64,000 nucleotides of DNA, taken from Campylorhamphus procurvoides. Its lineage: Eukaryota > Chordata > Aves > Passeriformes > Dendrocolaptidae. Both the position numbers and the translations under genes were made by a program. How positions within the stretch are numbered: the first letter of the stretch is position 1; each line of letters opens with the position of its first letter. The notes below the pieces were generated by a model. It did no database searches. It saw only the letters and a list, made by a program, of their open reading frames with translations, and was not told the DNA's origin. The DNA lies in assembly GCA_013396655.1 (NCBI GenBank), contig WBMV01008396.1, forward strand, positions 806,001 through 870,000, read 5' to 3'. This document shows positions 14,003-27,600 of the stretch, piece after piece.

Positions 14003-14205
14003 GGCTGGACAAGTTCATGAGGGAGCCACCAGAGGATTTAAATACTTACCAACTATTTCTAGTGGCAGGAACTGCTGGACAATGGGACAGAACTCCAAGG
14101 AAGGATCACATATGCTTTCCTTCTCCCCTTGAAGTGGACAGGCACTGTTGACTACTGCTCAAGACAAGACAGGTAAGCCTGACTGGCCTTTACTTTGACA
14201 CAAAG
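14003..14205 (+). mobile_element. Possible old CR1 3' fragment
   Basis: The segments gggctggacaagttcatgag and aagcctgactggccttt, with a middle part about an amount in one's favour lacking, resemble the 3' UTR of older amniote CR1 families. Divergence is high and the terminal repeat is not recognisable, so this is a tentative call. Confidence 0.4.
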
Positions 14206-17200
14206 TGATTACTATTTTTAGCAAACCTGCACAAAACATTTACAAGCAAATCAGTATTACACATTGACATAGTATAATAATTATCTCTGCTTAGTTCTTT
14301 ATTCCTAATAAATCCTAGTACAAATGACATCTCAATTACTGTACTTCATTACAACTCATAGATAATTCTTCTTTTCCCCAACTGAGTTCAAAACATGGCT
14401 TAAAACACTCCTAATAAAGAAGTACATTTTTTTTCTCAGTAGGATGGCTCAGGGGACAGTTTGAGATCCAGTTAAAAAAGGAAGTAGTTACTAATAACAA
14501 ATGCTTTAATTATGTAAGATCTGTTTCTTTTGCTTCCTGGCACTATTATTATGTTCTTCAATATTATAAACTTTTATTAGAACAAGCACTCCTCTCTCAT
14601 CCTTACAGATAAAACAAGGTCAGAACATGGCCAGTTGTAACATCTGCATGAGTTAGCACTCAGGGCTCTGGGATGTGTGAATTGCTTAATGGGTTGTTAA
14701 CTCAGATGTGCATTGATAATAACTGAAAGATCAACTTGTCAACATTACTTATTTGGCCACTGATCAAAGTGCTATAAGAGGATGAGGGAGATAATATGAA
14801 GGTCAGAAAATTTTCTGGGGGATTTCACTTTGGCACATGGATATTGTTACTCCCTAATAGATTACTGAATGGAAAAAACAAACAGACAAACAAACAAAAA
14901 ACCAACCAAACAAAAAAAAAACAATTAAGAAACTCAGGGTGAGCCAATTCATCCATTCCAAGTAGGGAACCAGTCTAAGCCCATGCTGCATTTAAAACTC
15001 ACTGGTGAGGCCAAGGAGCCAAAATGCACAAGATAAAATCTTGTTCAGGGCTGTGAACAGGTTCTCAATTTGGTGTCTCATATGTGTGAAACCTAATTTA
15101 CAATTCCTAGAGTTTCTTTGAGTTCAAGAACTACTATCCTGGTAACATTCACTAGGGAAATCCCTATGGCCTAGTTATGAAAGGTACTCTGCAATAGAGT
15201 AAAACAATGACTGCCTGGGAGAGTTTCATCTAATATCTAGTATTACTTTGAAGGCAGGCATAGAGCAGAGAAGAAAGAAGGTTTCATTCAATTTCAGTAT
15301 TCCAATGAAATTACTTAAATGTTACCAGCTGAATGTTTTTGTTCCATTATATAGGTTCCTGTTTTCATGATATTTCTTTTATTCTTTTAATTAGAATTTT
15401 GTTCCGAAAAGAGTTTGTTGAAAAGAAAATAAAAGAGGGCAGACTATGAGGTGCCAACCTTGGGGCAAAATTATCCACAAGAATCCATAAACTGAATGTG
15501 ACAATGGCTGAAACAGGCAAAATATTTGCATAAAATAGTTCTGTCTCTCACAAGCTTTTCATTATCATTTTATTAACAGAACTTCACAGTTTTAACAGTA
15601 AAAAAGATCAAAAGTGCATGAGCTTTTCAATAAATATAGCACCCAAGTAAGCCCTTTTATATTCTCTCCAATAAAAGAAAAGAGAAAACTAAAGCCACTA
15701 TATTACCAACCACAAAACTTGACACAAAAGAAAAAAAAAAGCGTAAGTTCTTCAGTGGGTTCTGTCAGCTACCTTTAGAGAAAGGAGAAAATAAGGCACA
15801 TGCAAATAACAGCAGCTTATCTGTAGTGTTGTGTCTGTAAAGGAGATGTTGTATTTCATCAGTTACTCTAACTGGAAAGCCATCTCAATTCTCCTGTATT
15901 AGAAGTTTGGCTACTCTTAAACAGCTTTGCCAGAAGATACTGCAATTCTGCTCAGCATGCTATATCAAATCTGTGGGTTTTGGCAAACAAAAAATTATAT
16001 ATTCAGTGTGTCAACAGTGATTCGTGAGGCTATAACAGAGCAGATACAAGTCTTAGAGGTTTCTAGGAAGAGTCAGGGTATATGGTATTATGTTGTACCA
16101 GTCATCTTGAATCTCTACAGCACCAGGCATGTTAAAACAAAGCTTCTGTCCTGCCACATTGTGGGTTCAGATATATCTGAACAAATAAATCACTGTGATA
16201 CACAAGAGCATCTAAAAAAGATGGTTGACACCTACTGACATTTATTAAGCAAAAAACTGGCAGCAAAAATACATGAAGTTGATGCCAGTCATTTGGAATA
16301 TGAACTATTTATATTTATAAAGACATATATGTCAAAATAAAAAACACAGTGTGATCTGGAATCTCATTACCTACTATAACTTAAGGAAACTGATGCAACA
16401 TTTCCCTCTAATGGGAAACAATATTTTTAAACATTTGGAATCACAAGGTGTGGTTTCATCATCATTTTTTTAAGGTAAGAGTAAATTATTGAAAAATAGA
16501 AAACAAATCCTTTAAAATTCAGAAGACCACCAGATTATTCCTGCTGAATAGGATTTTTCCAGGAAAATAAATCAGGTCGGTCTAAAACTGTTGGCTACCC
16601 ATTCTTCCATTAGCCCATAGTACTGTCGTATGGATGCAACCACTGGACTAAAAATGAAGATACTCAGGGTGCTCTTCCATCAGCATTTTAGTTTAGAAAA
16701 TTAGTGTCTTTTATTGTCAATTTCTGATCATCCCTGTTTACATTCATATAGTGGACCTGTCTTGGAGCGTACAAATTTTATTGCTTTCAGGTGAAACAAA
16801 ATCAGAAGCTGTGCCCCAAAGTGACATACACAGTGCATTCAGACCAAGAACTGGCCTTCTGTGCAGTATAAAGGTAGTCTGAAACAACACAACAGCCTGC
16901 AGATAAATATGATGTGGATATTGGGTCTTTATCTGTTTGTTTGGTTTTTTTCCTGATCTTCTCCAATCACACTATTTGCTCATGTGGATGTACTCTCAGT
17001 TAACCAAAATGGAGGTAACACAGACTTAGCTATTTCTTTTCTTATATGCTTCCATGGCCCTAAAACACTATCACAATAAATTATACAATAATAAAATCAC
17101 AAGTGCAACCTTGTACATGTACATTTAAATAGTTCTGTAAGGAATGCAGGTACACTGCAAAATTTAAAGTAAGAACATTAGTAACACTATAGGATAGAAA

Positions 17201-20200
17201 ACCTATCTCCTTTTGTTCTCACTTTTGTAAATAATGCTAATGATTCTACTGAAATGACCTATTTAATATAGTCAGCCTCTTACGTAGTTGGAATTGCAGC
17301 ATTTTTCACACCTTAGACTTGTTAAAGTATTTTACAGCCTAAGTTACAAAGTGAGAACAAATCAGTTTGCTTTCATACAAACTAATCCTTGGGAAGATTC
17401 TTAATTCAGATGCCATTTCAGTGCACATGCTCATGGAGGACGTTATCATTCTGCAATGCTATCACCCTACTTCAGTTTCCTTGCAAGGTTTACTAGAGGT
17501 CGGAATTATGCCTCCACTTTAAGTGTTACAGTCTTCTTCAGATGGACAGGGGACACTTGTTCCAAACTGAAGTCCTTGATCAAGACTTTGGCCCAGCAGA
17601 GAATTTAACCCACTCAGTAACAGAGAAGCCAATTGCTACAGTCCACAGTTCCCCACTCTTGAAAAGAATGAAAAACAATTACCTAGGTCATATATAATTC
17701 GTCTTAGCAAGTAGGCCAGACTCCCCACATGCAAAGTGTTTCCATTCAAAGACAGGTTATGTAACCTTTGGTAATCAGGACTCTTTTCTTTTAAGCCTAC
17801 TACCCAGCCCAAACGTAGCTAATTTTATCTAGCTGAGTTCTACAATTTTAACTCCTTGGAAATGATTAAAGGTTTGAAAAATGCCACAGTGTGTGGCAAA
17901 AAAGGAAAAAAAAAAAAAAAGACATAAGAATGAAAGGATAATGGACTTCCAGATTACCAAGTTCTTCTAAATAATACTTTGAAATCATAAGCAGTAAGGA
18001 GTTTGAGGACTATGAATAATATCTTCCCTCAAACCAGTGTTTTACTTAACACAAAATCCTTAAAAGAGATGCCTGGGATTTAATTTACTATGGATTCAGA
18101 AGTAAGAGTGCCACCTAGTGAGTCACTATTACCACACTGTAGCTCCTTGTTGAATTTATGGGAAATCCCCCACCGGTAACTCTGAAGTCGGGAGGCATCT
18201 TATTTTAGTTCATGCTGTATATAAAAAAAACACAAGTTAAGAGCTTGATGTAGAAATCACTGTGGGGAGATTGTATAGGCTATGTTATTTAGGAGGGCAG
18301 ACCAAGTAATCAGTAACCATCATGGTCTTTAAAATCTGTTAAGGTAATTCATTTCAGCTGGCAAGATCTGACAGGCTGCAGAAAAAGGATATTCAGCAGC
18401 AATGTTAACACAGATTCTGTTTCTCTTCCATATGTGCTAGTATAACTTCATCTTGTGAAATTCAAATAGTCCTTGAGGACAGGCTCTGCCCTTCTCCATA
18501 AATGTACCTAACCCAGCGAGTAAGTCATTCACTCAGAGCACAGATGGGAGTGGTGCAGACGCTCTCTGGTCTAATTCCTGTTGAATGTCATCAATGTGCA
18601 ACACATAAAACAATGTGAATTACTGTTATTATTCATCAGACAACTACAATCAGTAAAGAAAAATGCTCCAGTTTGAGTAATATTTGTAAAGAAGTTTATA
18701 CTGAGCCAACAGCCGTGTATACTCTGTTCCTAGTGGACAACATAATACATGATTTGTCTGTTCCATCACCTAGTACATGCTTTTATACATTTTTTTTTCT
18801 AATTTCTACATGCTAATTAATAATCCCCAAATTAACTATTCTGGAGATGTCTCAAGGCTTTTCAAACAGTAAGCAAAATCTTAGAATGATTGATTAAGTG
18901 ACATGGGGGTAAAAAGGAAAAATTAGGGAAAACAGGAAAGGGGCAGCCAAGGACACTCCACATGATTCCCTTTCCTTCCCTGCTCCACTGACTTCATCTC
19001 CCTGGCCTTTCTCTTCCTCATGCAGCTACTTCCCCATTGCAATTTACATCTACCACTTATATCACCCTGCTAAGCCTCCCCGATGCCCCACAGTGCTGTG
19101 CCAAAGGCTGCAGAATTCACTGGAAGGAATGTCTTTACCTTCATAAAGGGGGAAAACCCAAGTTACTTCTGAGGGAGGAACAGTCCCTTCCCATAATTTT
19201 CAACCCTGCCTTTAGTAGCAGGTGCAGTCTGTGAAGCCAGCAGGTGAGAATGGACCAGCTTTTCCCAAACCCACCTGAAGGACAGGCAGATCACTACTCT
19301 CTGCATATTGCTACCCTAGTCGGCAGCCAAATTTCCTTAAGCCTCCTGTGAGCTTTCAATTTTTCCTTCCTATAACTACATACGTTTTTCAAACCAGTTC
19401 TAATAAGCCTATATCACACTCATTTTTCTCCTAGAAATAGTTAGTCGGATTTTCTATGTGCTTATGTGCATTTGTGCCTCTGTCATCCATTTGGATTTAT
19501 TCCCAGACGTGCTTTTCATTTGACAGTCATTGTTTTCTGTAATTTTTATACCTTGTACCCATGTTTATGGGAGTGCTATTTTGCTCTGTTGTATGCCCAG
19601 AAGGGTCATTTACAAAAGAAGAAAAGTATCATTATCTTTGTTTAACAGCTAGTGAGACTCAGACATAGAGGTTAAGTGACTTACCGAGCAGAAGTTATTG
19701 GCAAAGCTGAAAATAAGTCTGTTATCTTCCCTCTCTGAACATAGTACCTTCTAGACTGAATAAAACCCACTGCTGATTGCAAAGGAAGAGATAAAATGAT
19801 AAATATTGCTGGCTCCAATTCTATTACATTATTAAGTAAATCTTCCCTTGTCAGGTAAAGCCATTGGTAACCCACTGTCATTAGTTTCAGCTCAGTGCTC
19901 ATAGCCTGTAGGAACAAAGATACTACACTGAACATCCATTTAAAAAGCAATTCCATAACTTTGAAATGTCACTGGTTTGCCATCACTGATTTTGTAATTA
20001 TTTCATAATATTTAGGAGAAACTGCACATACAAGTTCATTTGTGAAAAAAAGCTGCTGTTTTTTCTTTACTAAGATGGTCTTCTATGTGTAATTTTTAAA
20101 TAGCACTCGTCAGACAGATATCCAACATAAACTCAGAAACTAAATAATAAAAAAAAGGTACAGTAAAGGCTACAAATCTCAAAGCAATTCAAGCAGAGAA

Positions 20201-23200
20201 TAATAAATGACAGGCCTGGTGGTTACATTAGCTACTCATGCCATATGTAAGTAATATTAACACATGTGTAGACCTTTAAATATGTTCACAGGGTTAAAAG
20301 CTCCCTAAACAAATTGAACAGATAAAAAACCACTCCTGGAACCCAATGAACCACGCAACTTTTGAACCTGATGATTTTTTTTGATCACTAGTAGCAGATG
20401 TCCCAGAAAGGACATTTGGGCCTTGGGCAGAGGACCCAGTAACCACGGATGTCCTTGGCAGCTCTTTTGGATTTTAGGTTGGGGGGGCAGGGGTGTTTTG
20501 GTTTTTTGTTTTGTTTTTACTAGCACTCTAAATGCAAAAACTAGAGCAGTCCAACTTATTTTACCTAAATTCATGTGGTCTCCTGTTGGAAAGGATGCCC
20601 AGCAATAATTAGGAAGGAATAAACTGTCATAGTACTGAATACTATGCTCTGCAAAAAAAGTAAACAGAGTTATTTCCACATTTTTTTCTTAAGTTATTGG
20701 TTAGAAGCCTGTTCACTTCTCCCTTCCTCTGCTGGACTAAATGTTTTCTGTATTTTGAACTTCAAAGCTGTGGTAAATCCACTGAAGGTGCCCTAGGAAA
20801 ATCACCTTCAAGGAGAAATGTAGAGGAGCACGCCCTGGATGGGATACATTACCACAAATAATAGGTGTTTTTTCCTGATCTCTCAGAAACACAGATCTAG
20901 ACAAGAAAGGGGAGATGAAATCAAGGAACATTAGAGGTTCAGTACTGTAAGATTATGAAGGAAGTCTTGGTGAGGAATGTAGACAGAATGAAGACAAAAA
21001 TTACAGCTCTTTTTATTTTGTAAGATAAGTTTCTATTCTCAGTGTTGGTCTTGCACTGAAGAAATTGATAATTTTAGGAGGAAAAAAAAGAAAGTAAACT
21101 ATTACTGACAGGTAGAAAAATTGATTTAAAATGAAGGTTTGTTTTTGTTATTGTACTGGTGTTATGTATCAATGATTTCTTAAGGTTAGACCCCTATATG
21201 AGATAAGATAATCACACTTAGTTTTTTCCTAAAAGTAGTTAAATGAGGGAAACGTTACTGTACTTATTCAAATTTTGTTCAGCTAGTTAGGACTGATGAA
21301 AATCAAAACTTTATTTCTGAGGTGGTAATCATACACTTCCAAATGGACAATATAAGAAAAGAAGCATTGTTCCATGATAATCATGTATGAGCCTCACTAT
21401 ACAGTTTCTTCCCTCTGAAAAAAGGGAGGTGTTTAATACTTCCCACTAGGTTCTTAGTTTTACTTAGTAAGTAAAGTTTCAACTTCAAAGTTCACATGAT
21501 ATTATACAAGCCTGGCAAACCAGGGTCAAGCTGAATGTAGAGAAAAAAAGAACCAAATTTCTTGCAATATGAAAAGGATTTGATTCTACTGAGCTGTTCC
21601 CAAAGTCAACTACTCAAAATTACATAATTGTTACAAAATTACACATGTTCTATTACAAATATTATTAAAGGAATCTTGCAATGATTCCGTTCCAAGTTTA
21701 GACATCTAACTTCAGGTGTCTCAAACATAAGTGTTGACCTGTGAAGTGCCTATGCTTCCATTATAGTAAGTGTGGACCTAATCTGTGCAGGTGTTTGAGC
21801 ATCAGGAGAACCCAGGGGCAGAATCCAGTTTCTTAAACACATGTGCCCATGGTCATCGGAAATGTTCTAGCAGACCCAAAATACAGCACTGGAAGATATT
21901 CAAGGGTCTTGAAAAATACTTGCATCTTTTGGACTGGCAGCTGCAGAACATTTGAAGGCATGCTGAGTGATGCTGAAAGTATATGTTTAGAGGCAGAGTC
22001 CTGCCCAGATTTTCAAGAGTGGGATATTCCTCCAGTGCTGTGTACCTGATCTGCAGGTGGTAGACACGCAAGGCACTGGTCAGTCAAAAGTCCTAGGGAA
22101 CTTTTATAGAAGGTTCTTGACCTGACCACACAAATTGTCCTTTTCCTTACTGACCCAGAGAAAGAATCCAGTGTCCTGGTTTTTTTCCTGAAGGGTAGTC
22201 AAATGCACCAGCTGTACCTTAGTGTACTGCCAGCTATTCTTCCTGTCAGAACCCATAAAGATTCTGCCTGGTGAAAAGATTATCTGTGTGTGGAAGAAGT
22301 TCAGAACCATGATCAGACATTTATTGTCATCCAGTGCCTTGAATGTATCCTACACCTTAAGCATAGTCCAAGGTCAAAAGAAAGCCACACAAAGAATGTG
22401 ATACTGGGGCAGAGTGGAAAGAAAAGAAAGGAAGACTCTGCAGCTGGTATTTCACCAGCTTCATGCCATGCAAGTATGATGAACTGCAGTCCTGCCAGAG
22501 CTGTTTCAGATAATACCCAGGGTGTGGGATGCATTCATTGAATGCAGTGTATCATTTCCCTGTCAAAACTGTACTTGGTTTCAACTGTGGGAAGGGAGGG
22601 GGAAGCCATGTGCATGCTCTGATAAAGATATCTAGGCAGGACAAAGTTCATCATGTGGCACATGTTCATTTCTTGCTCAAAATTATGATCATTTATGTGG
22701 TGAATGGACAGCAGTCTCATAATTCTTTTGTTAGCAGCAAAAACTTCTGGAAATTATAGCAGCAGCAGAGAACAGCCTGATAACCAAAACCATAGGAATA
22801 TTTGTTTGCCAGATTCTATAACAACTCAAACTTTTATATTTGATTTAAAGAAAATAATTACTGATGCTCCCTTTATCCCTTAAAAATTACATACCTTCCT
22901 TAAGATTCCTCTTAGTCATTTATTCCATTAAGATTTTGTATTTGTAGAGATATTTATTAGAATTTTTAGAGAAAATTATTGGAATAGGCTGGTGGATTGA
23001 TTTCTTAAAATCACTTGTAAAACATCCCTGTATTTTAATGTTATACATATGTTATGTGTCAGGATTTTTGAATATGGGAGATTACATTTAAAACACTATG
23101 GAGTCTTTTATAAGGTAAATAAACAGCCAATGAAAATTCATATCAATTTCTACCTAAAGTAAAAATTCTACTATCGTCCCACAGAGCCCAAATTAGTCCA

Positions 23201-23554
23201 TGATTCACACTGGCATATCTGAGAGAAGAATGCAAGGGTAGTTTCAGCTTCCTATCTTTAGGCAAACCCTGTGCTAAAAGATACTAGTACACAGACCAAA
23301 CTATAGTACATAAGTTGACAGAGAAGCAGATAAAATAGGGCAAAACTATCAACATAGGAGCACCAGAAAAATATTTTATATTTACAGCTTTCTTCTTTCT
23401 GTATTTGAATGTTAAAAAAAAATATAAATAGATACAAGAGTTCATTGCAACCTTCTGTAACATGGAAGAAACATAACTTGAATAAGATGACAAAATTTGA
23501 AAGATACAGTGATAAAGAAAAATGGATAAATACTGAAGAGCTATGGAACTAATG
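14206..23554. other. Intergenic DNA, nothing seen beyond low-complexity tracts
   Basis: Over 9 kb with no recognisable young repeat, unusual next to the repeat-dense parts of the window. Open frames are all under 125 codons. An A15 run lies at about 17,906-17,920. Slowly evolving non-coding elements could be here, but one sequence alone cannot show that. Confidence 0.6.
14872..14926. repeat. (CAAA)n-rich A tract
   Basis: Irregular CAAA and CAGA units end in a run of ten A. No transposon body is recognisable beside it. Confidence 0.8.
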
Positions 23555-23830
23555 AAGATGGTCCAGCAAAGGCTCAAGATGATGATGAAGGGACCAGATC
23601 ATTTCTCATGCCAAAAAAGGCTGAGAGCAGGGATTGCTCAGCCTAGAGGGGTGAAGGCTCAGGGGGATCTTATAAATACCTGAAGGGAACGTGGAAAGAC
23701 AGAATCAGGGTCTGAAAGTGGTGCCTGGTGACAGGACAAGATGCAATGGGCACAAAGTGAAACAAAGGAGGCTCCCCCTGAACATCAGCAAACACTTTTT
23801 TACTGTGAGGGTGAACATTTCTTGCAAGAA
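23555..23830 (+). mobile_element. CR1 LINE fragment, sense strand
   Basis: The sequence follows the CR1 ORF2 end: a gctgagagcagggattgctc segment, then atcttataaatacctgaagg, then a ttactgtgagggtgaac segment. It is truncated at both ends, lacks the CR1 3' tail, and ends about 130 bases before the RTE-like frame. Confidence 0.8.
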
Positions 23831-23959
23831 CATCTTTTCATCTTATGCTGTCTAAATTTTAGAATAAGCTGTAGGAAAACATCCTAAACTAAACATAAGC
23901 TGCATTACCCTTTCAAGTTATGTATAAGGCTAAAGTTAATCAGTACTTTTCCCTGTCCC

Positions 23960-24615
23960 TATACTGTCTACTCTCCTATATGGTTCTGAATCATGGGTCA
24001 TCTACCACCACCACCTGCAACTCCTCGAGCGCTTCCATCAGCGCTGTCTCCATACAATCCTAAACATCCACTGGTCTGATTACGTGACTAATGTGTCTGT
24101 CCTTGAACAGGCAGAGATCACCAGCATTGAGGCCATGCTGCTGAAAACGCAGCTGTGCTGGGCAGGGCACATCTCCAGGATGGGGGATCACCACCTCCCT
24201 AACACTGTGCTCTATGGGGAACTTGCCACCGGCTGCTGAAAGAGAGGAGGCCCAAAGAGGAGATACAAGGACTCCCTGAAACAATACCTCAGCCTTGGCC
24301 ATATTGACCACCATCAATGGTCCATTCTGGCCTCCAATCAGGACAAATGGGGAAACACCATCCATAACGCTGCTGCTTCCTTTGAGAACACACGCAGAAT
24401 CAGCCTGGAGGAATAAAGGCAATGCAGGAAGAACTGTGCCTCACCAGTAGCGTCGATGGAGACTTTCCACTGTGCCTTTTGCAATCGGACTTGCCTATCT
24501 CACATTGGCCTTTTTAGCCACCAGCGTGCTTGTAGCAAGTGTGGGTAGAGCCCTTGGAAATCTTCGTTCGCAAAGTTTAGCCACGATGATGATGATGACT
24601 TTTTCCTGTGGGACA
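23960..24615 (+). mobile_element. LINE 3' fragment, probably RTE-like, with zinc-finger tail and (GAT)n end
   Basis: One reading frame runs from about 23,970 to 24,550 and encodes the C-terminal part of a non-LTR retrotransposon polyprotein. Landmarks in order are LLYGSESW, ERFHQRCL, ILNIHWSDYVTN, TSIEAMLLKTQL, WAGHISRM and a KRRYKDSLK block. The frame ends with a CAFC-x12-H-x4-C finger. Only two in-frame stops break it: TGA at about 24,237 and TAA at about 24,414. The element ends in a short GAT repeat (24,586-24,598), as many RTE-type LINEs do. This is not CR1. Avian genomes are CR1-dominated; RTE elements in birds are chiefly known as AviRTE, attributed to horizontal transfer. Assignment to RTE or AviRTE is from memory of motif style; an older amniote LINE is the main alternative. 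The 5' end is truncated and its exact edge unclear. Confidence 0.7.
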
Positions 24616-27600
24616 TTTCTATTCAGATGGAACCTTTCATGTGTGAAAACATGTTTTCTTTCTACAGATTTAATACCACAAACCTACATTGATCAATCAG
24701 TATGCAGTGAATGAAGCAGTGCTCATACCAGTAAAGATGCATTTCTTTCCCTATACATCATCTGTCTTGGATATTAAGGATCTATTCATACAATCCACCT
24801 TCCTATAAAATTTTCTCTAAACATACACTGTGTTCCTAGAGAAACCATATGTTTTCATCTATTTTGTTAATTTTTTTTTCCACAAAGAGTTAATTATGTA
24901 AACCAGGCCAACACAATTTCTTCCCAGGAGACAAAACTTTGTAGATAGCTAGCAAATGACAAATCCTTTTAGCTTGTATACAACTAAACTGATTAGAAAA
25001 TCATATATTGAAATCTACAAATATATTTCTTTCTATCTTAGTGATTTAGAGGTCTAAAATGTGGGGATGCATTTCATATGCAGGTACTAAATAGATAACA
25101 GAAAATTACCTTATTTTTTAGCTGTAATGGAGTTTCCCATAGTCTTGCATTGTATTTTCAATACACAAATTCCACTTCATGCAAAAATAAATTAAAAAAT
25201 TTTAAAAATTCCTCTTTATTGAAAGTTCTAGTTTAAAGCATAAAACAACTGTTATGCATATGAAAAACTTGTTATTGAACTGCTGAATTATATAGCTCTT
25301 TAGCATATGGCATGCACGGAACTCATTGATAACAGCAAATTTAGAGGGCATTTTTATTTTGTCTAGTTAGCATGTGAACAGATCTATTTCCCTTTGACAT
25401 AGAGAGAAGAGGAAATTGAAATTAACAAGTTTTGAAAAGAAAGGAATAACCTGCTTCTGGAAATCCTCAACTTGCAGGGCTTCCACTGAGTCAGAAAAAA
25501 TAAATTAAATAAATCTGTACAGGACAGATTTACAGGGCTTAGTTCTTTAAGGAGTCTGAATTTGAAAAGAAAATTTTGAAAGTGACATTCCTAATACAAA
25601 TATGCAACTTGTTAGTCATGACTTGTGTCAGTTGCCATTGTCTTCTCAGTTTTACTGCACTTTGCTTGAGGATCTTTCTTCTGTTAGCCAGCACATCTGT
25701 TTCCTGATTCATGGTGTCCAGAAAACTGATCATACTGTTTCAGGGTTTCATGTAAACCCAACTTTATTTATCCAAATAATGTGATGGCTTAAAATTGACA
25801 GATTCCCACTCCAGTTTTGTGCTTTCAAAAGGGTTTTTGGAAGGATGACTCAGCTATGGAACAAAGAATATCAATTATTTACATGACTATCCAATTAGAC
25901 AGTGACTCTCAAATCCAGTGTCTTGGCACTGCAGGGCCACTGACTCATTGGGGTTAGCAACCACATTATTTCATCTGGACAAAGGAAATGCTGACAGGAG
26001 CAGCTGTGACATCTACTCCCTGCATAGACAGATACACTGAAGCCAAGATCAGACAAAGTGAAATAGAATTATATATTACCGGAACGAAGTGGGTAAAAAA
26101 ACAAACACAGTGAATTTCTACTTTAAAGTCATAAACTAAATAGGAATAGAAGTCTACAGAGAGAAGAGTTAAAGAAGCTCTGTTGATTGAGAACATCTTT
26201 ATAGTGAAATAGTGTCAACACTTTTTTATAGCTAGATGATTGCCATTACATGATTGAAATAGGCAAGACTTCAATAGCATACAAATAAATAAAAAAGGTG
26301 GGCAACACATTTGTCTTACATGCTCAACAGATAATTTTATCATTTCCAGAGTAATAATGCCAGTTTCTCTACATTCATAATTTTTGTTGAAACAGGTTAT
26401 TCTGAAAAGGACAAGGAAAAATTAAAGAAGTCATAAATCATGTGAATATAAGATACTTTAATCTAAAATAAAATTCCAAATAAAAATGACAGATGCAATA
26501 TAAATTTTGAATGAGTAAATGTTATCTGAACTGAAACAGCAATGATTAATTCCAAAAGCAGCTTGGGGAGTGGCTTTTATACTTGTTACACCAGCTACTT
26601 GCTCTTGAATATTAGAAGTACAAACTCATAAAAATCTCTAGTGATCATCTGTTCAGAGACTTAATTTTGCACCTTCAAAGCCGCTGTGGATTGAAATACA
26701 GAGTTATGAGCATCTCTGGCCTCCACATTTAGCATTTGAATTGCCTCTGGGCTGTATGCCTGCTGCAGGCATGTGCCACACAGTTACTGAAGCACAAGTC
26801 TACACTTTAAATCTTAACACTGTACTGTATGTCAGATCACTGCAGCACTGCAGTGCAGAGAGACAGTGAGAACAAAGTGACATAGCTGATTCTATCCCTG
26901 AGGAAAATAGGGATACCTACAGGTATTAGAGATTCAATATCAGCAAAAGTGGCTCAAACACGTGGAAAATCTTCAAATGCCCCCAAACTGATACTGTAGC
27001 ACTTCCCATTTATTATTTTGGCAAAACTGTAAATGAAAAATAGGTAGAGGTGATTGATATAGGCCAAGGTAGGAAGAGGAAAAATAGCATTTGTAACTTA
27101 TAGATGATAACCCACATACTAACAAAATGTTTTCCAGTAACATGGAAGAAAGTATGACTGCCCAAAACTATATGGGATGAAGCTGGATCTTGTCCCCAGC
27201 ATGAAACCATCCAGTCCTGCTATAAATTGTCTGCATGAAAATCTCTATGGATGAACACTCAAGAGTTTCCAGAGGCTGGAAAGTAGAAGCTTAGGCTCTG
27301 ATACTCCCCATATGAGGAATGCAATAGGCCAGTACTTATGCCATGTAGTATAGGTTCAATTCTCCTACACTGCTATTGCCCCTTTTTTTGAGAGGAAAAG
27401 GGAAAACTGCAATGGCTTACCAATATAAATTTACACATAAGAACGACATCATTGAAAATCAGGGCACTTAGGAAATTGACAATTTTATAATTTTAGACAA
27501 TAATTCTTTGGGTCTCTGTGAGCTCTAATTTCTTTATCTCACCACACATCCTCCATGGTCTCAATGACAGACAGAAAGCATCAACTGTAGGTACTCCTCT

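Noticed and set aside
24060..24422. 120-codon minus-strand frame
   Set aside because: It is the antisense shadow of the RTE-like LINE coding frame.
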